Origin: Deltaproteobacteria bacterium
Lineage (GTDB): Bacteria > Myxococcota_A > Polyangia > HGW-17 > SLPX01
Direction of reading: 5' to 3'
DNA: 5,420 nucleotides
Assembly: GCA_011390535.1 (NCBI GenBank)
Contig: JAABSF010000042.1
Span: forward strand, 1 to 5,420
Part shown: one piece after another, positions 1 through 5,420 of the stretch
How the letters are laid out: each line of letters opens with the position of its first letter
Numbering within the stretch: the first letter of the stretch is position 1
Notes under the pieces: generated by a model
The model's database searches: none
The model's input: the letters and a program-made list of their open reading frames with translations, nothing else
Told to the model about the DNA's origin: nothing
Translations under genes and position numbers: made by a program

Positions 1-1410
1 ACCAATCAACAAAAGAATGACAAAAAAGGGAGTCTGCGTTCCTGCTTGTATCTTTCGACACCCACACCCTGAGAGCTGCTGAGCCGTGTCGTCATCCACC
101 TGATTGCCGTTTTCATTATTGTTTACATTTGAATTATTGTTTGTGTTTTCGTTTGTGTTGTTGTTTTCAGAACACTCAGGTGACGGCCAAGCAGGCTCTT
201 CAGGATCATCCGCAGAAAAACCCAAAATCAAGTTATTCTGTCCTGCCATAAAACCCGCATTCGGAGTCGGGAAGGCCATAGCAAGCATCCCCGAGGCTCT
301 CGCCATATCACCGAACGGTTCTGCCTCCATATGTTCTTCATAATCAGGATCCATCTCCCATGTATCTCCGCCGTTTGAGGTCCAGCTCAGAACAGTAAAA
401 TAGGTGGGACTATCTTCATCAGAGGGATCACAATTCCCGGTACATGCCAGACAAAGCGCGACACCCCTCATGTCATCAAAAAACCGCACATCAACACAAT
501 CAGTAACCGGAGAAGAATCAGAACCAAACAATGGGTTATCATGATCAGGCAGGCTCTGGGGTGTCCAGCTTATTCCTCCGTCGGTTGTCTTCAATATGAA
601 CCCGTCACTTTCACCTGTAGCCGCGATCCAACCCAGCTCAGGTGTAACGAAAGAAATTCCTCCTAAAACATAAGGTAGATCTTGCGCCCGAGTCTCCCAA
701 CTTTGCCCTCCGTCCTCAGTCCAAAGCACCGCACTCGTAGCAGGTCCATCTTGTGGATCAGTGGAAGCAACGGTGAATCCGCAATCGGCATTGAACATAA
801 AAATATTCTCAAGCTCATGCCCACCGGGTACCGGAACCGTCACCTCGGAATAACTCTCTCCGTCAGCGGACATCAAGAGAATATCTTTTCCCACCGCGTA
901 AAAATGCCCTGTGGGTAGCGCCTGCATTTTCATAATGCCTGCCGAAGGCGTATATGCTTCGCTCCAAGACATTCCACCGCTATCGCTTTTCCAGAGCTTA
1001 TGCTCCTCCCCACCCATTGAAAATTTTGTGCTGAACAACCATCCGTTTTGCGTATCGGCAAACGCTACGGCCAAAAACATCGTGATCTCGAACTGACTGC
1101 CCCCCGCATTCGGCAAAGGCATCATTCCGAAATTTTGTCCGGTGCCGGTTCTCAACCCAATAGAAGCGGCATTCCCTCCCTGGTCTTCAACGCCAACCGC
1201 CCATGCGTTTTCTTCATCAACCGCGTCAAGAGAGAAGATGGCGTTCTTGTCACTCATCGCATCATACAACAAAGCCCATGAAGGCTTTGCGCCGGCGTCA
1301 CCGCTTACGGCCCACATCCCAACAACCGCAACCAACGTCAAAGACAAAACTCTCAGCTTTCGTTTGCTTACACCACCACTGATACTCTTTTCACTACTGA
1401 AGTCTCCCAC
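1..1410 (-). CDS. Exported Asp-box/Ycf48-like beta-propeller with MYXO-CTERM tail, 3' end cut by window
   Basis: 470 codons are visible and the frame runs off the left edge, probably by only a few residues. I chose the GTG at 1410 because GGAGG (1422-1418) lies 7 nt upstream and it yields a proper signal peptide: basic KRKLR at 16-20, hydrophobic 21-37, probable cleavage after AGA (39-41). The ATG at 1458 is in frame but has no ribosome site and would bury the signal. Asp-box motifs lie at 142-149 (SDSGGMSW), 231-238 (TEDGGQSW), 275-282 (TTDGGISW) and 344-351 (TSNGGDTW), with GW strand motifs at 123-124 and 260-261. This pattern is typical of BNR/Ycf48-type propellers. Residues 416-436 are Asn-rich (14 of 21). 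They lead to GCGC at 448-451 and a hydrophobic stretch from about 462, the MYXO-CTERM layout. Known MYXO-CTERM proteins are sorted to the cell surface. No catalytic residues are recognisable, so a binding or structural role is more likely than an enzyme. It follows two PilZ genes and may be co-transcribed. Confidence 0.88.
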   Translation of the reverse strand, partial: MGDFSSEKSISGGVSKRKLRVLSLTLVAVVGMWAVSGDAGAKPSWALLYDAMSDKNAIFSLDAVDEENAWAVGVEDQGGNAASIGLRTGTGQNFGMMPLPNAGGSQFEITMFLAVAFADTQNGWLFSTKFSMGGEEHKLWKSDSGGMSWSEAYTPSAGIMKMQALPTGHFYAVGKDILLMSADGESYSEVTVPVPGGHELENIFMFNADCGFTVASTDPQDGPATSAVLWTEDGGQSWETRAQDLPYVLGGISFVTPELGWIAATGESDGFILKTTDGGISWTPQSLPDHDNPLFGSDSSPVTDCVDVRFFDDMRGVALCLACTGNCDPSDEDSPTYFTVLSWTSNGGDTWEMDPDYEEHMEAEPFGDMARASGMLAMAFPTPNAGFMAGQNNLILGFSADDPEEPAWPSPECSENNNTNENTNNNSNVNNNENGNQVDDDTAQQLSGCGCRKIQAGTQTPFFVILLLIG

Positions 1411-1417
1411 GATTCTC

Positions 1418-1422
1418 CCTCC
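1418..1422 (-). promoter_or_regulatory. Shine-Dalgarno site deciding the GTG start of the propeller gene
   Basis: The minus strand reads GGAGG followed by a 7-nt spacer and GTG at 1410-1408. This is the strongest ribosome site near the gene's 5' end and outweighs the upstream ATG at 1458, which has none. Confidence 0.8.
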
Positions 1423-1471
1423 ATTATCCGGCACATACCACAACTCTGTGTGAGTCATGCGCTGTTTATAA

Positions 1472-1525
1472 TTATTCGAATCATTCGTATCATTTATTTC
1501 ATTTATATCATCTATATCATTTGCT
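1472..1525. repeat. 9-bp tandem repeat array (TCATTTATA-like)
   Basis: Plus-strand units begin at 1481, 1490, 1499, 1508 and 1517: TCATTCGTA, TCATTTATT, TCATTTATA, TCATCTATA, TCATTTGCT. A degenerate sixth unit (TTATTCGAA) lies at 1472-1480. On the minus strand every full unit supplies a TGA in the frame of the upstream PilZ gene and the degenerate unit supplies TAA. The PilZ gene therefore ends in the first unit (TGA at 1519-1517) and is followed by five more in-frame stops. The array fills most of the AT-rich gap between that gene and the next. Confidence 0.8.
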
Positions 1526-1870
1526 TTGAGTCAGCCCTAACAGCCTCTTCAAATATGACATCCCTTTTTCATCCATATCAGAAAACTTAAGCCCCACCGC
1601 ATACTGCTCTTTTTCGAGATTTTTGCACCAGACAATATCCGCTACCAACTCAAGGGGCTCGGTCCCCAAATCCTCAATGTCATCAACCACAACAAACAAA
1701 GTCACAAGCGCCGGCATCCCCGGCTGAAGTTCGCGGTCACAGTTCAGCCCCACTCCTCCCAGACTGAGATCTCTTGTGGTACACGTAAAGGTCTGTCCGC
1801 CGGACGTAACTTCGGCGCTCACCCTAATATCATAGCGACTATGGGCACGAGTATCGTTAATTTCATCCAT
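1517..1870 (-). CDS. Small PilZ-domain protein (second of tandem pair), probable c-di-GMP receptor
   Basis: 117 residues, essentially a stand-alone PilZ domain with no signal peptide or membrane segment, so cytoplasmic. The c-di-GMP motifs are intact: RxxxR at R8-R12 (RAHSR) and DxSxxG at D34-S36-G39 (DLSLGG). The late barrel strand carries IVWC (79-82) and YAVGLKF (90-96), followed by a C-terminal helix. I chose the ATG at 1870 because GGAG (1879-1876) lies 5 nt upstream, the N-terminus is then of normal PilZ length, and the ATG overlaps the previous gene's stop as ATGGATGA, which suggests translational coupling. In-frame ATGs at 1900, 1897 and 1882 would overlap the preceding gene further and lack a good ribosome site. 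Proteins of this type usually bind c-di-GMP and act as adaptors on motility, export or transcription partners; the partner here is unknown. It resembles its upstream neighbour and probably arose by duplication. Confidence 0.9.
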   Translation of the reverse strand: MDEINDTRAHSRYDIRVSAEVTSGGQTFTCTTRDLSLGGVGLNCDRELQPGMPALVTLFVVVDDIEDLGTEPLELVADIVWCKNLEKEQYAVGLKFSDMDEKGMSYLKRLLGLTQSK

Positions 1871-2312
1871 AAAGGCTCCCATCTTCTTTTCTTTCATCAT
1901 CAGGGTTTAAGCCGTTGGCCAAAAAATTCAAAAACATCTCCAGATACTGCTTAGTCTGGTCATCTAAAGAAACAAAAGCCGCTCCCAATTGGTAACCATC
2001 ATCCACCGGAGTGCACCATATGATCTTTCCGGAGACATTAAGTGGCTCTGAAAAAGTATTTTCGGCAAAGACCAATGCCATCTCTATGGTGAATTTCATT
2101 CCTATTTTTAGAGGAATCGGCAACACAAAACAAAGCCCCCCTCTGCTCAAATCCCTCGTCCGCGCCCTCTGTGCGCCAAGTGCGGTCAACACTTTAGCCT
2201 CTATATCAACAGCAAATCTAACATGCCTTCTATGCCCGGTCTCTTCCAAATGCAAATCTCCTGATTTTTCCAAAAAAGAAACCTTTACACGCTGATGTAC
2301 CAATCCTCCCAT
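1863..2312 (-). CDS. PilZ-domain protein (first of tandem pair), probable c-di-GMP receptor
   Basis: 149 residues. PilZ motifs: RxxxR at R28-R32 (RRHVR) and DxSxxG at D54-S56-G59 (DLSRGG), so the binding residues for c-di-GMP are present. The barrel ends with IIWC (97-100) and YQLGAAF (107-113), then a helix (about 117-132) and an acidic-basic tail. No signal peptide or membrane segment is seen, so it is cytoplasmic. The first 26 residues precede the domain. The ATG at 2312 has only a weak GAAGAG-type ribosome site. A TTG at 2249 preceded by AGGAG is an alternative that would leave the PilZ core intact, so the N-terminus is uncertain. The gene's last 8 nt overlap the next PilZ gene. Conserved landmarks shared with that gene (RxxxR, DLSxGG, I-V/I-WC, YxxG, YL near the end) indicate tandem duplication followed by divergence. 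Confidence 0.9.
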   Translation of the reverse strand: MGGLVHQRVKVSFLEKSGDLHLEETGHRRHVRFAVDIEAKVLTALGAQRARTRDLSRGGLCFVLPIPLKIGMKFTIEMALVFAENTFSEPLNVSGKIIWCTPVDDGYQLGAAFVSLDDQTKQYLEMFLNFLANGLNPDDERKEDGSLYG

Positions 2313-2597
2313 CCCGACTCTTCACTCAACCAATCACAACAGTTTACGGTTTCGTTTCTTCAACAGGTTGGATTTTGCCAAGATAATCACTGGATTGCAA
2401 CACGCTTTTGTGCAAGTGGGGAATTCATTTATGTATCTGTTTGATTGTCTCTTTCGGGAAGAGCTGGAAGCCCTGAGCCTTCAAGCGAAGCTTTTAGGAA
2501 GCCCGCGGGGCCTATATGCAGAAACTCCTCCACATCAATGCGAGGATGATTTCCGTCGTCTGCGTCAACGACCGTCGCTTTTAGGCGACGGCCTGGT
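2313..2597. other. 285-bp intergenic region between the two gene blocks
   Basis: No convincing gene is present. Reading on the minus strand it holds, in order: the GC-rich hairpin at 2591-2572; a weak sigma70-like pair, TTGATG (2538-2533) and TATAGG (2516-2511) with a 16-bp spacer, that could drive the PilZ block; the GC palindrome CCCGCGGG (2502-2509); and an imperfect dyad TTGCACA/TGTTGCAA at about 2415-2395. The 9-mer GCTTTTAGG occurs twice on the plus strand (about 2489-2497 and 2577-2585). Promoter and operator readings are tentative. Confidence 0.4.
2572..2591 (-). terminator. GC-rich hairpin just after the exported-protein gene, possible terminator without U-tract
   Basis: CCGTCGC, a 6-nt loop and GCGACGG form a perfect 7-bp stem. 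On the minus strand the stem begins 7 nt after the TAG at 2600-2598. The minus-strand sequence beyond it (TCGTTGACGC) has no run of T, so it is not a standard intrinsic terminator. It may protect the 3' end of the message or act with Rho. Confidence 0.4.
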
Positions 2598-3374
2598 CTA
2601 TCGTGGGAGTCTTTTTTTTAACTCTTTAACGTACCAACCTCCTGTAATGGAATCTAACAAGCCTTCGAGCCGCTCTTTTGCCAGGCGCCTCAATGCTGCA
2701 GCTCTGATAGAGCGCGGTGGGCGCAAATGATTCATCACTTGGAGCCTGCGCCTTTCGAAAAAGACCCTCGTTACATTGTGCATAATCTCTTCCCTGAGCT
2801 CTACCATCCGGTGTGCTTCTCTGTTGACTTTCAACTCATCAGGGTCAAAAATTAGACGGTCAAAGGACCACGTCAACTGTACCCCATAGCTCAAACCATC
2901 TCCCTCTTTTTCAGCCCACTGGCTTGAGGTCCCCGGCTCTCCTTTCAACCTCAGCTCTGACCCCTGGTTTTGGTCCAGTTTAACCCTGACATCGGGTAAC
3001 CATGCCGCTGATCGAACTCTCTTTATCCATGATTTCACTGTTTTTCTTTTCAAGAATGCGTGCTTTACAGCGATTTTTTGAACCTCTCCCAAAGATGGCT
3101 CCCAGGCGAACCGAGCCCAAATCCTTTCCAATATCTTTTCTTGTGATTTGTTTCTCTCATCAACTTGATAGCGTTGTTTATTCGTGTGGTTTCTGCGGTT
3201 TTTCCACCGTCTCTTAACTTCTTTTTTATCTTTGTCTTGATTCTCTTCACCGGTCGTTGTGTTTTCTTCCTCTTCGTCATTCGCTTCAGTGGCTTGGGTC
3301 GCGCTCACACCTCCCGTGAAAAAGAGCAGAAAACACAAAAATGGAAACACTCTTAGGTTTATTGTTTTTTTCAT
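2598..3374 (-). CDS. Exported protein of unknown function with a strand/helix C-terminal domain shared with its upstream neighbour
   Basis: 258 residues. The start is secure: GGAGG (3385-3381) lies 6 nt before the ATG, which overlaps the previous stop as ATGA. Residues 1-25 form a signal peptide (basic MKK, hydrophobic 9-20, probable cleavage after VSA at 23-25), so the protein is periplasmic or outer-membrane associated. An acidic stretch (30-49) is followed by a basic one (50-69). Residues 93-127 look helical and end in AAWLP (123-127). Two probable strands follow (128-132 and 161-169, the latter ending LTW), then DRLIFDPDEL (172-181) and a long charged helix (183-213) containing FERRRLQ (206-212), and a final helix (224-243). 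The order of strand, strand and long helix recalls half of a TolC-type outer-membrane efflux repeat, but that is only a guess from the pattern. I do not recognise a named family. The upstream gene carries a diverged copy of residues 93-245, suggesting the two proteins act together. Confidence 0.87.
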   Translation of the reverse strand: MKKTINLRVFPFLCFLLFFTGGVSATQATEANDEEEENTTTGEENQDKDKKEVKRRWKNRRNHTNKQRYQVDERNKSQEKILERIWARFAWEPSLGEVQKIAVKHAFLKRKTVKSWIKRVRSAAWLPDVRVKLDQNQGSELRLKGEPGTSSQWAEKEGDGLSYGVQLTWSFDRLIFDPDELKVNREAHRMVELREEIMHNVTRVFFERRRLQVMNHLRPPRSIRAAALRRLAKERLEGLLDSITGGWYVKELKKRLPR

Positions 3375-5251
3375 TTCTTCCCTCCGTCTCTAGAAAAGCT
3401 TTTCTTTTCCGTGTCAGACCTCAACAAAAGAAGAACTTCTCTAAGCTGAAGCTCCAGGGTCGCGAGTTTTAGGGCTGATATATTACAAGCGGAATCTCGT
3501 AGCGCCACCAGTTGCCGGCAGGTCTGTACAAGATGAAGTCTATCTTCATTTTTCAAGCGTTTATGCCTCTGCTGAACACTCGAAGCTAGCTGCAATGATG
3601 AAACCGGGTTAGAAGAACGCCCCAAAGGCCATTCCAAGGAAGCCCAAATTCTAAAAGAAGTTGAGGAAACCATCTGTGCCGGATAATTCAAAGTCTCCTT
3701 CTTGCGTGCTTCAAGTGACAGCCTGAATTTCGGCACCCAGTTGCTCCAGCGGGCACGCTTTCGAGAAAAAACAAAAGGACTCTGCTTCAAATTGGAGATG
3801 GCGCACATGGATTTGATTTGTTCTTCTCTTGAAACACTTTTCCTTCTCTTCGTTCTTTCCGCCCTTTCTATTATTTTTGTTTTTCCTGTTCTTGGCTCTC
3901 TCTCCTGGGGCACTGGGTTGGTTTTGCGGATTCGAATCCACATGGATTGATAGAATCCGTTGGTTGTTACCATCCAAGCCCTCACCGGCCTGTTTTTTTT
4001 CCTTGGCAAAAAGGCTCCTGTCTGTGGCCTCCCCACAAGTCCGTAAGCGTTACGGGCTGACAGAATTGAATAACCGATGGCTCTGGTTTTATCGGAAGCC
4101 GAAAATGATCTATGACTTCTATCGTCGCCTTTTTTACCGGGCACATTCTTCTCTCTACTATTTCGGTCCCGCCGACTCGTTTTTGAGACAACTCTAAAAA
4201 ATTTAGAGGGTGCATACCCTTTGGTCAACCAAGCAGAGCTTCCCCACAACAGCAAACTCCCAGGGGTTGCGTCGGGATTTCCCACAACCCCGACAATACC
4301 GGAACCAAAAGATATTTTTCTTTTCACCCTGAATCTACCACCACTTTTGTAACCCAACTCAACGCCTAACCGGGTAGTGACCGCAAATATTATGGTTCCC
4401 CCTGCACCAGCAAAGAGCGCCACATCCCAAGGACGAGCAGTCAGGGATACTCTTTCAAAGCTTTTCCCCCCACTGGTGGATATGTAGAGGTTTCTCTCTC
4501 CAATCACCGCCAGGTGCCTTGAGCGAACCGTGCCGGAGCTAACTGCGAGTATCTCCTCTCCAAAAACCGGAGGCAGCCTCTCCCAGATCTTTTTTTTCCT
4601 CACCCACAGCCGATTTCCCGCTGCTGCGATATACCGATCACTCTTACCGGATAATCGAATCAGCGCGTTGACTTTGGATTTGTAAGGAAATGTTTTTTCT
4701 TTGTGCAGAGGACCATGAAAAACCCCTGAATAAATTGACTTCGACGTGGCCACAAGTATCTCTCTCTTCCCTAAAGCCACACCTCTGATCCTCCTCTTAT
4801 CAAACGACCAGGCCCTCTTTCCTTTAACCCGGAAAGAAACTAAATGAGGGTCTTCAATTGACCGAGCGTTTGTCTCCTTTCGGGCATCACCACCAGCAGA
4901 GTCATCACCAACAGAAACAACGTGTTTCTCGTTTTCTTCTTCATCTTGCCCTTCCTCTTCATCTCCATGAAGCAGCCCTGTTTTCAAAACAAGGCTCCAA
5001 CTTTTGGCCCCGTCGTAGCTTACATAGACAGCTTTTTTTGTAGCCGCAGCCAAAGTAAGAGAGCAGGTTGGGTGTAGACTTAAAAAAGCAACTCGTCCCG
5101 GCGGCCCGGATGATACCCGGCGCCAAAATAATCTCGGTGGCCCGCAACTTCGCTCTCGACCATAAACACCTGAAGAGAAGAAAAGCAAAACACACACAAG
5201 AATAATTTTTAGAACCGAATATTTAGCTGTACTTTGCAAAAACCGCATCAT
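3371..5251 (-). CDS. Exported beta-propeller protein with C-terminal strand/helix domain, function unknown
   Basis: 626 residues from the ATG at 5251; an adjacent ATG at 5248 is equally possible and neither has a clear ribosome site. A TTG at 5284 would place 11 extra residues before the signal peptide. Signal peptide: hydrophobic core about 16-28, probable cleavage after VYG (29-31). Residues 53-440 look like a degenerate propeller of about seven blades. Asp-box-like motifs are SYDGAKSW (78-85) and STSGGKSF (258-265), and other blades keep repeated strand patterns such as ILAVSS and LYIST. An acidic insert (about 97-109) interrupts the first part, and a very basic segment (about 357-378) precedes the last blade. 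Another basic linker (about 439-472) leads to the C-terminal domain (473-614), with KRARW (498-502), WVP (505-507), LEW (539-541) and long helices rich in Leu and Arg. This domain aligns with the next gene's product, with which it overlaps by ATGA. Probable role: exported scaffold or envelope-complex component. No enzymatic motif is seen. Confidence 0.87.
   Translation of the reverse strand: MMRFLQSTAKYSVLKIILVCVLLFFSSGVYGRERSCGPPRLFWRRVSSGPPGRVAFLSLHPTCSLTLAAATKKAVYVSYDGAKSWSLVLKTGLLHGDEEEGQDEEENEKHVVSVGDDSAGGDARKETNARSIEDPHLVSFRVKGKRAWSFDKRRIRGVALGKREILVATSKSIYSGVFHGPLHKEKTFPYKSKVNALIRLSGKSDRYIAAAGNRLWVRKKKIWERLPPVFGEEILAVSSGTVRSRHLAVIGERNLYISTSGGKSFERVSLTARPWDVALFAGAGGTIIFAVTTRLGVELGYKSGGRFRVKRKISFGSGIVGVVGNPDATPGSLLLWGSSAWLTKGYAPSKFFRVVSKTSRRDRNSREKNVPGKKGDDRSHRSFSASDKTRAIGYSILSARNAYGLVGRPQTGAFLPRKKNRPVRAWMVTTNGFYQSMWIRIRKTNPVPQEREPRTGKTKIIERAERTKRRKSVSREEQIKSMCAISNLKQSPFVFSRKRARWSNWVPKFRLSLEARKKETLNYPAQMVSSTSFRIWASLEWPLGRSSNPVSSLQLASSVQQRHKRLKNEDRLHLVQTCRQLVALRDSACNISALKLATLELQLREVLLLLRSDTEKKSFSRDGGKK
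3381..3385 (-). promoter_or_regulatory. Shine-Dalgarno site for the 258-residue exported protein
   Basis: GGAGG on the minus strand, 6 nt before the ATG at 3374. It lies inside the 3' end of the upstream coding sequence and, together with the ATGA overlap, supports coupled translation of the two genes. Confidence 0.8.
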
Positions 5252-5271
5252 GCAAAAAAAGACATGCAAAT

Positions 5272-5287
5272 AAATTGCCAGCAATTT
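5272..5287. promoter_or_regulatory. Perfect dyad AAATTGC-CA-GCAATTT, operator candidate upstream of the exported gene pair
   Basis: A 7-bp inverted repeat with a 2-bp centre lies 20-36 nt upstream of the ATG at 5251. The 2-nt gap is too short for an RNA hairpin loop of full stem length, so a DNA-binding dimer site is the more natural reading. A weak -10-like TATAAG (minus strand, 5312-5307) lies just upstream, which would put the dyad shortly after a start of transcription. No convincing -35 element was found. Confidence 0.35.
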
Positions 5288-5322
5288 TTCTGTGTGATTA
5301 CAAACCCTTATACTACTTCATG

Positions 5323-5418
5323 TCACTCGTTGTATTTTTTTGACCCCCTGACAGGATCTTTTACGGTTGAAAAATCTGCTCTGGCTTTTAAGGCCGGCTC
5401 ATGAATTGTTTTTGAGTC
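5323..5418 (-). CDS. Possible 3' end of an upstream gene entering from the right edge
   Basis: The minus frame beginning at 5418 is open for 31 codons to a TGA at 5325-5323, while the other two minus frames stop within 11 codons of the edge. The translated tail is hydrophilic and ends in RGSKKYNE, plausible for a protein C-terminus. The stretch is too short to be sure and shows no recognisable family. If real, it lies about 71 nt upstream of the propeller gene. Confidence 0.25.
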   Translation of the reverse strand, partial: DSKTIHEPALKARADFSTVKDPVRGSKKYNE

Positions 5419-5420
5419 CT

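Noticed and set aside
104..1453. Plus-strand open frames opposite the MYXO-CTERM propeller gene
   Set aside because: They lie antisense to a continuous minus-strand frame with clear Asp-box motifs, a signal peptide and a sorting tail, and look like shadows.
1411..1458. ATG at 1458 as start of the MYXO-CTERM propeller
   Set aside because: It has no ribosome site and would place 16 extra residues before the signal peptide, whereas the GTG at 1410 has GGAGG at 7 nt.
2395..2416. Sigma54-like promoter (CTTGCAC ... TTGCAA) upstream of the PilZ genes
   Set aside because: The -24 element lacks the GG pair and the spacing to the TTGC element is several bases too long.
2368..2730. Plus-strand open frame of 120 codons across the central gap
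   Set aside because: It starts with TTG without a ribosome site, overlaps the end of the minus-strand exported gene by 133 bp, and its product shows no family or plausible domain.
4192..4208. Hairpin CTCTAAA-AAA-TTTAGAG resembling a terminator stem
   Set aside because: It lies in the middle of the propeller coding sequence and is AT-rich, with no T-run that would end transcription.
5320..5343. Plus-strand ATG at the right end as the start of a divergent gene
   Set aside because: The frame stops after seven codons, and no plus frame stays open to the right edge with a credible start.

Overview
All five genes that can be supported lie on the minus strand, so the window reads biologically from right to left. 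The organism looks like a member of the Myxococcota / former Deltaproteobacteria with moderate G+C. The leftmost gene encodes an exported repeat protein whose C-terminus has the Gly-Cys-Gly-Cys plus hydrophobic segment typical of MYXO-CTERM sorting tails. An Asn-rich linker of the kind common in surface proteins of that group (for example Bradymonadales-like lineages) precedes it. The taxonomic placement is an inference; no marker gene is present.

Right block (5251 to 2598, minus): two exported proteins of unrecognised function, encoded by genes that overlap by ATGA. The first is a predicted periplasmic/surface beta-propeller of about seven degenerate blades with two Asp-box-like motifs, followed by a basic linker and a C-terminal strand/helix domain. 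The second is a smaller exported protein that I judge carries a diverged copy of that same C-terminal domain. A perfect 16-bp dyad sits upstream of the first gene, and a GC-rich hairpin directly follows the second.

Middle (2313-2597): a 285-bp gap containing the hairpin, a short direct repeat and a weak candidate promoter for the next block.

Left block (2312 to the left edge, minus): two small tandem PilZ-domain proteins, probable c-di-GMP receptors, coupled through ATGGATGA. A 9-bp tandem repeat follows, which places six in-frame stop codons at the end of the second PilZ gene. Then comes the Asp-box/Ycf48-like propeller with the MYXO-CTERM tail, which is cut by the left edge. These three may be co-transcribed, linking a c-di-GMP-responsive pair to a surface-anchored protein; that link is inferred only from gene order.

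No RNA gene, CRISPR array, insertion sequence or attachment site is visible. The most interesting item is the coupled gene pair sharing a C-terminal domain.
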